A program made the position numbers and the translations under genes. Of a stretch of DNA of 64,000 nucleotides, positions 45,827 through 54,871 are shown piece by piece. Source of the DNA: Cladopsammia gracilis (taxonomy: Eukaryota; Cnidaria; Anthozoa; Scleractinia; Dendrophylliidae). The first letter of the stretch is position 1. Each line of letters begins with the position of its first letter. The notes beneath the pieces are model-generated. The model was not told where the DNA came from and did no database searches. It saw nothing but the letters and a program-made list of their open reading frames with translations. The DNA lies in contig JAJGOT010000164.1 of assembly GCA_022457155.1 (NCBI GenBank), positions 726,001 to 790,000 of the forward strand. The letters run 5' to 3'.

Positions 45827-46365
45827 TCTTCTATAAAATACGTTTTATTTTTAAGACCAAATTTTTTGATAAACAAGCGCTTTCGAATCACGACGTTTCC
45901 GAGAAATCGGTCTTAATTTATTCATCTTTTCCGAGAATTGCATCGCATTAGCATACGTGTTCATTCAAGTGTGAAACCTTCTAAAGTGCATGCGCAGCCA
46001 CGCGTGACACTTGACACGTACCACATGTGTGAGCGCGATAACTTCTACCTATATATATAAGTCGATCGAACTATATATATTAATAAGTCTGTAATTCGGT
46101 AGAACTCAGGGGGGAGACGGTTGGCCACTGTCAGAACCCTGCTTACGGTTCATGCGATGTCAGACCTACGGGGTAGCAGTGTAGTTGCGTCAGTTGACTA
46201 CGCTCTGGTGAACCAGCCTCGGCCCAACTGATAACAGGGGGGTGCTCAAAGATCTCTTCGGAGAACTTAACCTCACCCAGAGGTATAAAATGGGTGACAC
46301 CCGCTTTGTCAGCGAGGCACAGAAACAGCCAACCGAGCACCCCCCGACCAGGGTTTTGCACTTTT
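45827..46365. other. Non-Polinton-like GC-rich insert
   Basis: About 46090-46365 is richer in G+C than its surroundings and has no Polinton gene. On the minus strand it carries an 85-residue frame (46143-46400) with WLFLCLADKAGVTHFIPLG. Flanked by GGGGGG/CCCCCC stretches (46110-46116; 46336-46347). Probably a dispersed repeat inserted downstream of the membrane-like gene. The family was not recognised. Confidence 0.4.
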
Positions 46366-46968
46366 TTATGAAAACTTTTCCTCATATCTTTTTTCAACAC
46401 GGCTATTTATTGTTGGACAAAGATCAATTATAACATCATCAATCAACCTCATATCGCTCACAAACGAATCGTGGTCAAAATGTTTTCCTCGCAGACAAGA
46501 ACGTAAGTCAACCAAAACTTTCTGGTATGTCGTAAATGCAAATTTACTCATCTCAATTCGTCGGTCATAATTTTTATAATCGGTAAATGTTTTGATCAAC
46601 AAGCCTGCACCGGAAATGACACCTAAAATTATTGGGTTCAACGTAATTCCGCCGGCAATCGTACCGCCTGCGATAAGAGACGACGAACTCAATTTACACA
46701 AGAGATTCATCCGTTTGAGATGTCTAAAAGTCTTTTTATAACACCACCATTTCTTGTGATAAAAACTGTAAAGGGACTTGATCACCATTATTTTTGTCTC
46801 GTCGATCGATGTATCGATGTGGTTAAATGCAAAAAGATCGTATTTCATTTTATAAAGATGACATACTAATTTTAAAATGATCGCATTCATTTTCATTCTT
46901 GTCTCTTTTATAAATGACACCACTCCAGAATGGTTGCAAGAATGTCGAGACATTGTAAGAGAGGTCAT
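46366..46968 (-). CDS. Polinton protein with hydrophobic segment
   Basis: 200 residues. A basic N-terminal half with many Lys/His is followed at residues ~110-145 by a glycine-rich hydrophobic segment (SLIAGGTIAGGITLNPIIL, then GVISGAGLLI), wide enough for a helical hairpin in a membrane. A helical tail (KFAFTTYQKVLVDLRSCLRG) follows. Proteins of this shape recur in cnidarian Polintons without known function; membrane disruption or a holin-like role is possible (inference). Its start is preceded by the TTATTATAC palindrome at 46994-47020. The far N-terminus may start later, at the methionines near residue 25. Confidence 0.7.
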   Translation of the reverse strand: MTSLTMSRHSCNHSGVVSFIKETRMKMNAIILKLVCHLYKMKYDLFAFNHIDTSIDETKIMVIKSLYSFYHKKWWCYKKTFRHLKRMNLLCKLSSSSLIAGGTIAGGITLNPIILGVISGAGLLIKTFTDYKNYDRRIEMSKFAFTTYQKVLVDLRSCLRGKHFDHDSFVSDMRLIDDVIIDLCPTINSRVEKRYEEKFS

Positions 46969-46993
46969 AGAAGCATTCTAAGATCAACAGTTA

Positions 46994-47020
46994 TTTTATT
47001 ATACGAAACGTATAATAAAT
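46994..47020. promoter_or_regulatory. TTTTATTATAC palindrome, 5-nt loop
   Basis: TTTTATTATAC, loop GAAAC, GTATAATAAAT: one mismatch in 11-bp arms. It lies between two leftward genes and matches the palindromes at 51393-51419 and 55314-55340. Confidence 0.65.
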
Positions 47021-47035
47021 TTAAATTGATTGTAT

Positions 47036-47566
47036 TTACTCTTCATCATCCTCAGATGAAGACCAATCAGACTCTTCATCTGAAGAGTTCCACTCAATAG
47101 AGCGTATGCACTCACGTGGCAAGCAGCTATGCAAATTTATTGGAACAAAAGAAAGTGTTAACATAAGAAAAGCGTTCAAATCCCACAGGATTGTTTTGGT
47201 ACACCAACATGGCCGCCGTTCTATTGTTTTGGTACACCAATATGGCCGCCGTGACGTCATGTGCATACGCTCTATAGGCTCAACGGGTAGCTTGTTAATA
47301 GAGCGTAAAAGACAGCGTTGTAATTTAATGTAGGTTATCAACTCCGTTTTCCATATGTCTTTGATATTTTCCTCTTTCGCGCCATATATCAGTGATATTT
47401 TCATTAGATTGTCAAATGTTAATGACGCAAGATGTTCGTTTGGGAACTCAAGTATCCTTTTTATCTTTTTTGGATATTCCGTTTGTGGTTCACTATTTGT
47501 GACTGTGACCTTAATTATTTTGATCTTTTCTGGATATTCTGTTTGCGATTCACCACTTGTGTCCAT
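47036..47566 (-). CDS. Polinton protein with in-frame MITE, acidic tail
   Basis: 176 residues as read now. The N-terminal half (with FPNEHLASLTFDNLMKISLI) is followed by a 59-codon block (47099-47275) that is a MITE-like foldback, then an acidic Ser/Asp/Glu tail (SSDEESDWSSSEDDEE). The insert keeps the reading frame and has no stop on this strand, so the frame now codes through it. Function unknown. Two similar EYP-KIK phrases near the start suggest a short internal repeat. Confidence 0.65.
   Translation of the reverse strand: MDTSGESQTEYPEKIKIIKVTVTNSEPQTEYPKKIKRILEFPNEHLASLTFDNLMKISLIYGAKEENIKDIWKTELITYIKLQRCLLRSINKLPVEPIERMHMTSRRPYWCTKTIERRPCWCTKTILWDLNAFLMLTLSFVPINLHSCLPRECIRSIEWNSSDEESDWSSSEDDEE
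47097..47276. mobile_element. ~174-bp MITE inside a Polinton gene
   Basis: Inverted ends GAGCGTATGCAC with ATA (or TA) on both flanks (47097-47099; 47274-47276). The interior has a doubled ATTGTTTTGGTACACCAA plus ATGGCCGCCGT unit. With an ATA duplication the net gain is 177 bp, a multiple of three. Confidence 0.75.
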
Positions 47567-47618
47567 TGTCTTATTTATATATAAGAAAATATTTCTTTAA
47601 TTCCATTTTTTTATATTT

Positions 47619-48152
47619 TTATGTCGTCTCAATCCACAGACTTACCAAACATTTATTGATGGTAGTTCCCTGTAAACTTTGTACTCTCACACGAAATTCA
47701 TCACATTCTACCAGAGCGATATCGCTAGTCAAGTGACAGACCTGTTTCTTACCACCCTCTCCCCTTCCTATTACATTGTTTATCAACACGGCAATAGGAG
47801 GGTACGTTTCGAGCGTATCGAGAATGTTTATACAACATTTTACAATTTTACACTTAACCACAACCATAACTTCTGGTTCTCCTAAAAATAGAGCAAACAT
47901 CTGATTCGCAGTTCTCTTGTAAATACCGTTAATTACAAACGCACCACCGCTGGGACTTGGAGAATTGATAATTGAGTAATTGTTCATATCCAGATCGGTC
48001 TGCATAACCATTTTCCTACCCTCCAAAATATAAGGAGTGTCGTAAACACTGGCCGGTACATCTGAGCGGTGTCCTTTTATTCCGTATATCACTAGATAGG
48101 CTTGAGCTTGCGAAGGCGATGTTCGTGAGCCGCTACATTTTAAATCGACCAT
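47619..48152 (-). CDS. Fibre-associated or knob-like Polinton protein
   Basis: 177 residues; its start overlaps the end of the fibre-like gene by 13 bases. It contains MQTDLDMNNYSIINS, the same kind of 'DMNN-I-N' repeat as the fibre gene, then a glycine-rich, beta-predicted body. The likeliest reading is the distal or attachment part of the fibre, either a separate subunit or one product split by a frameshift at the overlap. No catalytic motifs seen. Moderate certainty that it is a real gene, low on function. Confidence 0.62.
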   Translation of the reverse strand: MVDLKCSGSRTSPSQAQAYLVIYGIKGHRSDVPASVYDTPYILEGRKMVMQTDLDMNNYSIINSPSPSGGAFVINGIYKRTANQMFALFLGEPEVMVVVKCKIVKCCINILDTLETYPPIAVLINNVIGRGEGGKKQVCHLTSDIALVECDEFRVRVQSLQGTTINKCLVSLWIETT

Positions 48153-49432
48153 AATATATTCCGGCGGTTACGCCACTTATGCAAATTGATAATGCTTCTA
48201 GCGTAATTCGTAAAGTTTTTTGTCGATTGTTTATTTATATTGATAGAAGTCGATTCAACATCGACGCTGACACCTCTCATCGTAGGCGGGATAAATTCGA
48301 TACAAACGGTATATTCACCTTTTGGTAATTTATACATATTAAAACCGATTCTTGATGCGTAGCTATTTAACGGGTGTTTGTGTAATAAAAGACTGTAAAC
48401 TTTTTTGTTTAACGTATGCGGCGACTCCACCAAATCGACTATACCGGTGACGCTTATATCATGTTCGGAACTTGATTGATTCACATCTTCCATTAGGTAC
48501 CTAAAATCATCTTTCAGCGCTGAAAGCGCTGTCGAGGTGGTGATATGTGATTCGTCAACATATTTTTTAAGCTTTTCTTCTAATTCTATCGTGTGAACTA
48601 CCACATTACCTATCTTGAGATCAAGATTTTTATCAGCGCCGTCAACATAAGATTTATTACATGCGCCGGTACTATTTTGCGGATCTTCTAAATTTATAAT
48701 CTTATGGTTTGACATATCGAAATCTTCACCGGATGGATTACTCAATTTACCCGAAATTATATGATCCACGTATCTTTTATTAGCCCCTTGGTCGGCGACC
48801 GTCGGGTCCTTTACATTATAAACCGTATTGTTTCCCATATCCAAACTAGTCTCCATCGGAAACGTCTCTTTACGGGATAAAAAGATATTCCTAACATCGT
48901 TGTAAGAGACAAGATTGTTATAATTTGCTCCTAAATCGTGATAAGTCTGTTGTTTCGATTGGACAACATTGAAACGTTCTTTCAGATCGATATTTTTCAC
49001 GACCTCATGTGTAGGTTCAGGAGCGTTAGGATGAAATTTTTTCAGAGTCACCATATTGACAGCGCATAAATCGTTATCTTCGTCCGTGTCCATATTTGTG
49101 ATTAGTTTTCTATTCATATCGATCTCTCCGGGAAGAATCAATCTGTTTCCTCTAAGATCTAAATCACCGGTCATATGAGTCGATCCATCAACAAGAATAA
49201 CATCTGTCGGATTTGGTTTTGTTGATAGCGCATTTTCCATCTGATGTTTTGTTATCGCATCATCGCTATCAACTCCTTCACCAACATTTACAAGACGTTT
49301 TTGTTGAATGTCGTAATTGTTATTGACATCTAATTTCAAACCGGCATTCTGATGTACTTGTTGATTAAAATTTTTTATATATTCAGATATATCGAAATTA
49401 GTGAATCTTCTGATATTATTAAAAATACCCAT
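48140..49432 (-). CDS. Fibre-like protein with phage-tail-type repeats
   Basis: 430 residues. At least four repeats follow the phage tail-fibre pattern 'D-M-N-x-I-x-N-(hydrophobic)-x-x-P...A..K.YVD': YDIQQKRLVNVGEG, EIDMNRKLITNMDTDED, LDMGNNTVYNVKDP ... ANKRYVD, and FDMSNHKIINLEDP ... CNKSYVD. A coiled region and a beta-rich C-terminal domain follow. The repeat type forms trimeric fibres, so a role in host attachment is inferred. It lies between the packaging ATPase and the knob-like gene, among structural genes. No signal peptide, as expected for a capsid component. Confidence 0.78.
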   Translation of the reverse strand: MGIFNNIRRFTNFDISEYIKNFNQQVHQNAGLKLDVNNNYDIQQKRLVNVGEGVDSDDAITKHQMENALSTKPNPTDVILVDGSTHMTGDLDLRGNRLILPGEIDMNRKLITNMDTDEDNDLCAVNMVTLKKFHPNAPEPTHEVVKNIDLKERFNVVQSKQQTYHDLGANYNNLVSYNDVRNIFLSRKETFPMETSLDMGNNTVYNVKDPTVADQGANKRYVDHIISGKLSNPSGEDFDMSNHKIINLEDPQNSTGACNKSYVDGADKNLDLKIGNVVVHTIELEEKLKKYVDESHITTSTALSALKDDFRYLMEDVNQSSSEHDISVTGIVDLVESPHTLNKKVYSLLLHKHPLNSYASRIGFNMYKLPKGEYTVCIEFIPPTMRGVSVDVESTSININKQSTKNFTNYARSIINLHKWRNRRNILWSI

Positions 49433-49460
49433 ACTCTGTTATTCTTATTACATATAATTT

Positions 49461-50096
49461 TTAAAAAGTCTCATCAAAGTTCTTAGTAACACTTTTCTTT
49501 TCTTTGTCTAAAAATAAGAATTCATACGGACCAAGTTTATCAAAAAGAACCGGATCTATTAGATTTTCTTGCGCAATCAGATTTAAATGTTTTTTAGTCG
49601 TTGGTGGATACAAAATCATGTGGGAACAGTTCTGTCGGAGTTTTTGGGGAACATCGTAGTAGGACTGGGACAGATAGATCGGGGAAATTTTATGATGTCG
49701 ACCATCTGTATAATGATTGGCGATTTTGTTTTGAACTGCTTGGGGAGCATTAATAAGATCATCAAAAACCACCACTTTTCTATTATCGATCGGATAGTCT
49801 GTTGTGTCCAGAATATCATCTTCTCCAAGAAGTTCTAAAATATTATATCCAACTCTTTGACTAGCGTTTTCCATTAATTTTTGCAAGTCTTGAATTTTAT
49901 CCTGATGTTGATTTGGTGAGTATAGATAAATCTTATCATAATAAATGAGCGGTTTTCTAAGAATATGCATTAAGGTGTTTGTTTTTCCACATCGAGTTTG
50001 ACCAGTTATTAACATACGGAAATCTTCATTAAGAAAATCATTTAACGAACGATTATTATCGTTACTTTTTATCACATCATAATTCGGTATTTTCAT
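49461..50096 (-). CDS. FtsK/HerA-type DNA packaging ATPase
   Basis: 211 residues. Walker A GQTRCGKT near residue 33, Walker B KVVVFDD near 105, and a downstream sensor region with LSQSYYDVPQKLRQN. This is the A32-like genome-packaging ATPase found in Polintons, virophages and large DNA viruses; it pumps DNA into the capsid. First gene of the leftward block, facing the rightward coiled-coil gene over a ~100-bp shared promoter region. No breaks seen; length is near normal. Confidence 0.92.
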   Translation of the reverse strand: MKIPNYDVIKSNDNNRSLNDFLNEDFRMLITGQTRCGKTNTLMHILRKPLIYYDKIYLYSPNQHQDKIQDLQKLMENASQRVGYNILELLGEDDILDTTDYPIDNRKVVVFDDLINAPQAVQNKIANHYTDGRHHKISPIYLSQSYYDVPQKLRQNCSHMILYPPTTKKHLNLIAQENLIDPVLFDKLGPYEFLFLDKEKKSVTKNFDETF

Positions 50097-50202
50097 TTTA
50101 TTTTATAAGGTAGATAAACTTAAAATGTTTATTTTACAGATATTTTAAAATAACTTAAATGTTTATTTTACAGATAAATTAAATAATCTATTCTAATAAA
50201 TT
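50097..50202. promoter_or_regulatory. Divergent promoter region with a direct repeat
   Basis: 106 bp of AT-rich DNA between the ATPase (leftward) and the coiled-coil gene (rightward). It holds a direct repeat: CTTAAAATGTTTATTTTACAG at 50119 and CTTAAATGTTTATTTTACAG at 50154. Both transcription directions start here, so it is the best candidate regulatory hub of the element. Confidence 0.65.
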
Positions 50203-51378
50203 ATGGATCTTGATAAGATTAAAAAATATGCAGATTCAGAATTTGAAGGCTTTAAAATTGCTAAAGCAGTTACCGAAGTAAAGAATGAGGTTAAAAATAA
50301 AGAACAAGTTCGCGATGTTGCGATGAGTGATTATTTTAAAACTCTGAGAGAACCGCTAATTGAACAACAGAAAAAAACAGATGAAAAACAGGACAAAGTA
50401 ATTCAGCAATTAAAAGAAAATCAATTGGCTTTGACCAGCGGTTTCAAAGATTTGGTTGAAACTAATAAGGATATTTTAACATTGAATAAAGAGCTACCAT
50501 TTCCTGGTGATGGTGATGGTGATTCTTATTCAATACCTGCAATACCTCAACCACCAACGGCTAAAATAATAACTGCTGAACCAAATAAGATGTTCACAGA
50601 AAACGAATTAGAATTTTTAAAAGAAACTTTTCATGAACCTAATGAGCTACTTAAAATGAATGAAGAACAGTTAATTGCAACTTATAATGAAGCTAAAGAT
50701 GAAAACAGAAGTGTCGGAATAAAGATAGGTGGTTTGAAAAGGAGAAAACCAAAGACAGAAGAAGAAAAACAAAAACTCGATTATGATCTGAAAATATATG
50801 AAAGAACAAGAGATATATTAGACAGATATTTAACAACGATTAAGAATGTAAAAATTTTACCGCAATATACAAAACAAAAACAAGGTGAAGGGGTACGCAA
50901 GTACAAACAACCAAGACGAAGCGCTTATAAAATTCAAAAAAATAATCAATATGGAGGACTATTGATCGACATGCCTAAATTAATGAACGATCTGAAATTA
51001 AACGCTTATCGTGGTGGAAAATTAATTTATCAAGCCGATGTTGATAAATCTCTGATTAATTTACTAACAAAAAGATATAATCCTAAAACAAAATATAGTA
51101 TGAACGCTGTAAAAGTTTTTAATGATTTAAATATGTTGAGTAATTTACCTCCTCATAAATCATCTGGTAAATCGAAAATGGTCGGTTCAAGTATAGTTTA
51201 TTATAATGAACCGAACCAATTGGCAGACAGAATGAAGATAATAATCGGTTCAATGGCTGCTGGTAATAATTCACCTGTTTTGAAAAATGATTTATCGCAA
51301 ATAAATGATGAATTGTTAAGAATAGGAGCAATAGATAAAACAATTCATGAGAAATTATATAAAAAATATTTAGCGTAA
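50203..51378 (+). CDS. Conserved Polinton coiled-coil protein
   Basis: 391 residues, first gene of the rightward capsid block. Residues 20-90 are charged and coiled-coil-like; a proline-rich link lies near 105-120; a charged helical middle follows; the C-terminal third has GGLLIDMPKLMNDLK and LTKRYNPKTKYSMNAV, a pattern I associate with proteins next to the capsid genes in cnidarian Polintons. Probably structural or scaffolding. No enzyme motifs. Intact. It ends just before a perfect 11-bp-arm palindrome. Confidence 0.8.
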   Translation: MDLDKIKKYADSEFEGFKIAKAVTEVKNEVKNKEQVRDVAMSDYFKTLREPLIEQQKKTDEKQDKVIQQLKENQLALTSGFKDLVETNKDILTLNKELPFPGDGDGDSYSIPAIPQPPTAKIITAEPNKMFTENELEFLKETFHEPNELLKMNEEQLIATYNEAKDENRSVGIKIGGLKRRKPKTEEEKQKLDYDLKIYERTRDILDRYLTTIKNVKILPQYTKQKQGEGVRKYKQPRRSAYKIQKNNQYGGLLIDMPKLMNDLKLNAYRGGKLIYQADVDKSLINLLTKRYNPKTKYSMNAVKVFNDLNMLSNLPPHKSSGKSKMVGSSIVYYNEPNQLADRMKIIIGSMAAGNNSPVLKNDLSQINDELLRIGAIDKTIHEKLYKKYLA

Positions 51379-51392
51379 TTAAAATTAAAAAG

Positions 51393-51419
51393 TTTTATTA
51401 TACAGATCGTATAATAAAA
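51393..51419. promoter_or_regulatory. Perfect TTTTATTATAC palindrome
   Basis: TTTTATTATAC, loop AGATC, GTATAATAAAA; it lies 8 bp before the next ATG. The surrounding 45 bases (51375-51419) are identical to 55296-55340. A promoter, operator or transcript-end hairpin are all possible. Confidence 0.7.
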
Positions 51420-51427
51420 ACTTACGT

Positions 51428-52312
51428 ATGGATGTTAACAGAACGCTAGTTTTCAAATCTATAGATGCAAGAAAACAAAATCCTGATAATAAACCAGGAA
51501 ATTTTACTGTAAGGTTTACTCCTGAGTTGAGATTGGACGATAATAAAGAATGTTATTTAGCATTGGATCATTTTAGTATGACTGCGAGTTGGCACAACAT
51601 TCGTCCTCAATATGATAACGACAAACTAAAAATATCAAAAGATAAAGGTAAAACATATGAAACGATTACTTTTCCATCAGGGATTTATGATTACGAAGAT
51701 ATAAATGATTTTATCCACAAAACGATTGGAAAAATACCCAACACGGATGAATATGGAATTAGCGTATTATTTGATCTTACAACTTACAAGGTATTTATTC
51801 AACTATCTACCAATTATCGCATCGATTTTAGTTCGAGTGGAAATTTTAATATTTTACTTGGATTCGAATCGAAAGTTTTAACGAGCAGCGGTTATGGGAA
51901 AAATTTCCCTAATATCAGTAACAGCGTCGATAATCTTTACCTAAAATGTAGTTTGTTGAGCGATTCGATCGTTTCAGGAAAGCGAAGCAATACTTTATTC
52001 ACATTCTCAACAAATACAAAAACAAGGTCTTTACCTTTTGAAATCTACCCAAGAGTGAATTATTTGTGGCATAAGGCCCGGTTCAAACGTCGAACTTCAC
52101 ATGTGCCGAATCTAATGCAAATGAGCAAGAACAATAGATTTTTCTCATTTGCATTAAGTTCGGCACATGTGAAGTTCGACGTTTGAACCGGGCCTAAGAT
52201 AAATAAAAAAGATATATCTGAAGTAACATTTTACTTAACTGATGATGAAGATAGAAATGTTGATCTGAACGATATCGATATCTCCATAACTGTAGTGTTA
52301 AAAGAAGTATAA
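51428..52312 (+). pseudogene. Penton-like minor capsid protein, broken by a MITE
   Basis: Reads from MDVNRTLVFKSIDARK to a stop at 52184-52186, but that stop lies inside a 120-bp MITE (52075-52194). Downstream of the MITE the original frame resumes and ends in DISITVVLKEV at 52312; insert plus TAA duplication is 123 bp, so frame is kept but the stop truncates the product. The pattern (EC-LALDHFSM, WHNIRPQYDN, FPSGIYDYEDI) fits the single-jelly-roll minor capsid protein that forms Polinton vertices. Next to the other capsid genes. As it stands it lacks its C-terminal strands. Confidence 0.83.
52075..52194. mobile_element. 120-bp TAA MITE in the minor capsid gene
   Basis: Same family and same length as the copy at 25195-25314, with a few base differences. 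Target duplication TAA at 52072-52074 and 52195-52197. Confidence 0.92.
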
Positions 52313-52316
52313 TTTG

Positions 52317-52346
52317 ATTTATATAAATTGTTAAATTTATATAAAT
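52317..52346. promoter_or_regulatory. Palindrome ending at a start codon
   Basis: ATTTATATAAAT, loop TGTTAA, ATTTATATAAAT; the last bases overlap the ATG at 52345. Confidence 0.55.
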
Positions 52347-52734
52347 GGAAGAACAAAGAAGGATTAGAAATTTTGATACAGGAGAAATTTCTTATATTAA
52401 CTCTGTGGATATACAAGGTAGTGGTTTCTTTGATATATTTACAAAAATCGGTTCCAAATTAACAGGAAAAACAGCGAGTAAATTAGCCAGTAAAGCAGCA
52501 GAAAAACTTATTGAAAAAGGTGCTGAAAAGGTTGGAGAAAAAACTGGTGAAGTTCTTGGTGAAAAAATTTATGACAAGTTTTCATCCAAAGGTAAAAAAG
52601 AGCCACCGCAAATTTCAGGCGAAACAAAAGGAGTTGAAATTATTAAATTTTTAAACGAAGAAAACTCTAAAAAAGAGAAGAAAGAAGAGGACAAATATCA
52701 ATATATTAGAAATATCGTAAATGATTTGATTTAA
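52345..52734 (+). CDS. Small Polinton protein with amphipathic basic middle
   Basis: 129 residues. After a polar N-terminus comes a glycine-hydrophobic motif GSGFFDIFTKIGSKLTGK, then Ala/Lys/Glu helical repeats (ASKLASKAAEKLIEKGAEK) and a charged tail. The layout resembles the small core or membrane-active proteins (PX / pVI-like) coded beside Polinton capsid genes. Particle-internal role likely. Intact; the ATG abuts a palindrome. Confidence 0.68.
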   Translation: MEEQRRIRNFDTGEISYINSVDIQGSGFFDIFTKIGSKLTGKTASKLASKAAEKLIEKGAEKVGEKTGEVLGEKIYDKFSSKGKKEPPQISGETKGVEIIKFLNEENSKKEKKEEDKYQYIRNIVNDLI

Positions 52735-52747
52735 TTTTAAAAATAAT

Positions 52748-52772
52748 TTCTTATTATAATTCATAATAAGAA
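52748..52772. promoter_or_regulatory. Perfect palindrome ending at the major capsid ATG
   Basis: TTCTTATTAT, loop AATTC, ATAATAAGAA; the final A is the first base of the ATG at 52772. Confidence 0.65.
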
Positions 52773-54070
52773 TGAGTTTCAGAAATCCAGAATTGGTCAA
52801 ACGATATGAATACGCGTCCTACGATTTGGAAACACCGCTAATCGATAATGTCGCAAATAATAATAGACAGGTTAAGGATAATTATCGATTCACAGTTGAT
52901 AACTCTTCAGAAGCAAATCCGATCGATTGGTATAACGCATATTTGGAAGTAGATTTCAAACTTGTTACACTTGCTGATAGTGCAACCGGTATAACAGCAG
53001 GACCAAATAACGGTAATCAAGATTGTACTACAACTAATGGTCATACATTTATAAAACAGATACAAGTTGAATGCCATTCGACAACAGTTTATAATAACTC
53101 AAGAGCTAATGAAACATCAAACGTACTTTCCCTCTTAAAATATACAAAAAGTTATGCAGATACGATCGGTAAAGATCAGTTTTTATATTTAGATTCATCC
53201 ACGGGAACAACAGAAGCACGACCGGCTCAAGCGCTATATAATGAAGGTTTTGCTAGAAGAAAAATTTTAACAGATGCTGCAGCTGTTAACAAAATATCGA
53301 TTCCTCTAAATTTATACAGTTATTTTGCAGCTTTCAAAAATATTCTTCACCCAAATATTAAGATAAATCTTCTTATAGAACTTGAAAGCGACAACAATAT
53401 AATTTTCAGAAAAGGAGCTGCTCCAGATAGTAAAGTGATTTTAACAAAATTAAGATTGTGGTGTCCAAAAATTATTTTCAACGGTTTAGGTATGAAACAA
53501 TATCTTGAAAATTATTTGAAACCCAAAAAATGGACTTATTTGAGAGAACATACCGAAATATTACAAACAACATCTGTAAATAACTCCTTTCGAATAAGTA
53601 CAGGTATTAGGAGACCGAGGCATGTTTTCATTTGGGTTGTTCCCGAAGCAAGTTATAGTAATCAGGAACAAAATATTTTTACTTTCAAAACATTCAGAAT
53701 TGGAGCAAATAATCGATATTTTTCTAGAGCACACTTGGTAATAAATAATAGCATCCAATATCCTAAATTAGAATTGACATCAGATGAGGAGTCAAGACTT
53801 TACAGAGCTTTGTTGTCCTACAGTTCTGCTTACAACGACTTTTTAAGCGGAACAATAATAGACCGAGCAAATTTCAGAAATCTTTTTGGAATTATATACT
53901 TTGATCTTAGAAACCAAGAAGAAGATGTAAAAGATAGCGTAGTTTCACTTACTTTTAATTATGAATTAAACGGAGCAAATCCAACAAATTATAGATTAAA
54001 TGCTTTAGTTTTACATGAAAAAGAGATAGAGTTATACACATCATCTGGAAAATTATTAATAAAAGCGTAA
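52772..54070 (+). CDS. Major capsid protein (double jelly roll type)
   Basis: 432 residues, no breaks. Recognised by position and pattern: an N-terminal arm (MSFRNPELVKRYEYASYDLE), a first beta-barrel with FIKQIQVECHSTTVYN, a middle IPLNLYSYFAAFKNILHP, and a second barrel with RHVFIWVVPEASYSN and KTFRIGANNRYFS, then an aliphatic-strand end. Such proteins trimerise into the hexagonal shell of Polinton-type particles. It is central in the rightward block, after the minor capsid and small protein. Assigned from family pattern and context, without a search. Confidence 0.87.
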   Translation: MSFRNPELVKRYEYASYDLETPLIDNVANNNRQVKDNYRFTVDNSSEANPIDWYNAYLEVDFKLVTLADSATGITAGPNNGNQDCTTTNGHTFIKQIQVECHSTTVYNNSRANETSNVLSLLKYTKSYADTIGKDQFLYLDSSTGTTEARPAQALYNEGFARRKILTDAAAVNKISIPLNLYSYFAAFKNILHPNIKINLLIELESDNNIIFRKGAAPDSKVILTKLRLWCPKIIFNGLGMKQYLENYLKPKKWTYLREHTEILQTTSVNNSFRISTGIRRPRHVFIWVVPEASYSNQEQNIFTFKTFRIGANNRYFSRAHLVINNSIQYPKLELTSDEESRLYRALLSYSSAYNDFLSGTIIDRANFRNLFGIIYFDLRNQEEDVKDSVVSLTFNYELNGANPTNYRLNALVLHEKEIELYTSSGKLLIKA

Positions 54071-54103
54071 ATCTAATTAAAATTATATTTTGTAAAATTA
54101 AAA

Positions 54104-54871
54104 ATGGCTACAGCGTATTTTGCATATGGAGTAAATTTGTCTCAAGGACAGCTACAAAAGTTAAAAAAAGCATATGACGATAATTCAGAAATTACGATAA
54201 GGTTAAGTAAGAGTAATTTAAAAGGGTCGCATGAGTTGATGTTGACAAAAACCCAGATTAATAAGATTAATAAAGCGCTAAAAAACGGTACCGGTACCGA
54301 TATCAAAATATCTAAAACACAGATTCGTAAAGCGATCATAAAAGGTGGAAGTTTGTGGACCTCTTTGTTATCACTCGGTACAAAGTTGTTACCTTTTGCT
54401 ACAAAAGCAGCTACAAAAGTAGTACCTCATTTGGCTACAGGAGCGCTAAGCGCTTTGGGAAGTCTCGGTATCGATAAGATTTTTGGTAAAGGAATTACGG
54501 TACCGTTTAATTTTCTTCCTCAACTTGCAAAATTAAAAGAATTAACACAAGGACAAATAAATTTATTGAAAAAAGGTATGCAAAGCGGTAGCGGTATAAC
54601 ATTTAAACCTACGCAAAGACAGATAAATGGATGATTTTTAGGAACACTTGCTGCAATCGGAATTCCTATGGCTATCGAATTAGCTTCAAAACTTTTTGGA
54701 AAAGGATTATCTGTAAGTCCAAGAGAAGGCGGAGGATTACAAGTACCAAAACCGCCAACATCCGTTCGTGGTGGAAACGGATTACAGATATCTCCAAAGT
54801 ATCCATACATTCCTCCACCTTTTTACGGAACATGGGGTGAAAAAAACCCAAATTTAAAGATGTACCGCTAA
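54104..54871 (+). pseudogene. PX/pVI-like small capsid-associated protein, nonsense
   Basis: Open from ATG 54104 to a TGA at 54632-54634. The same frame then continues without further stops to 54869-54871, ending in proline-rich PKYPYIPPPFYGTWG. The middle has a glycine/hydrophobic stretch (GGSLWTSLLSLGTKLLPFAT) like membrane-active peptides of adenovirus pVI and Polinton PX proteins. One substitution would explain the stop. The truncated product keeps the hydrophobic part. Lies between the major capsid protein and the protease, the usual position. Confidence 0.75.

Noticed and set aside
48140..49432. Prophage or bacterial contamination because of tail-fibre repeats
   Set aside because: Neighbouring genes form a typical Polinton set with a chromodomain integrase, and the DNA around it is animal-like.
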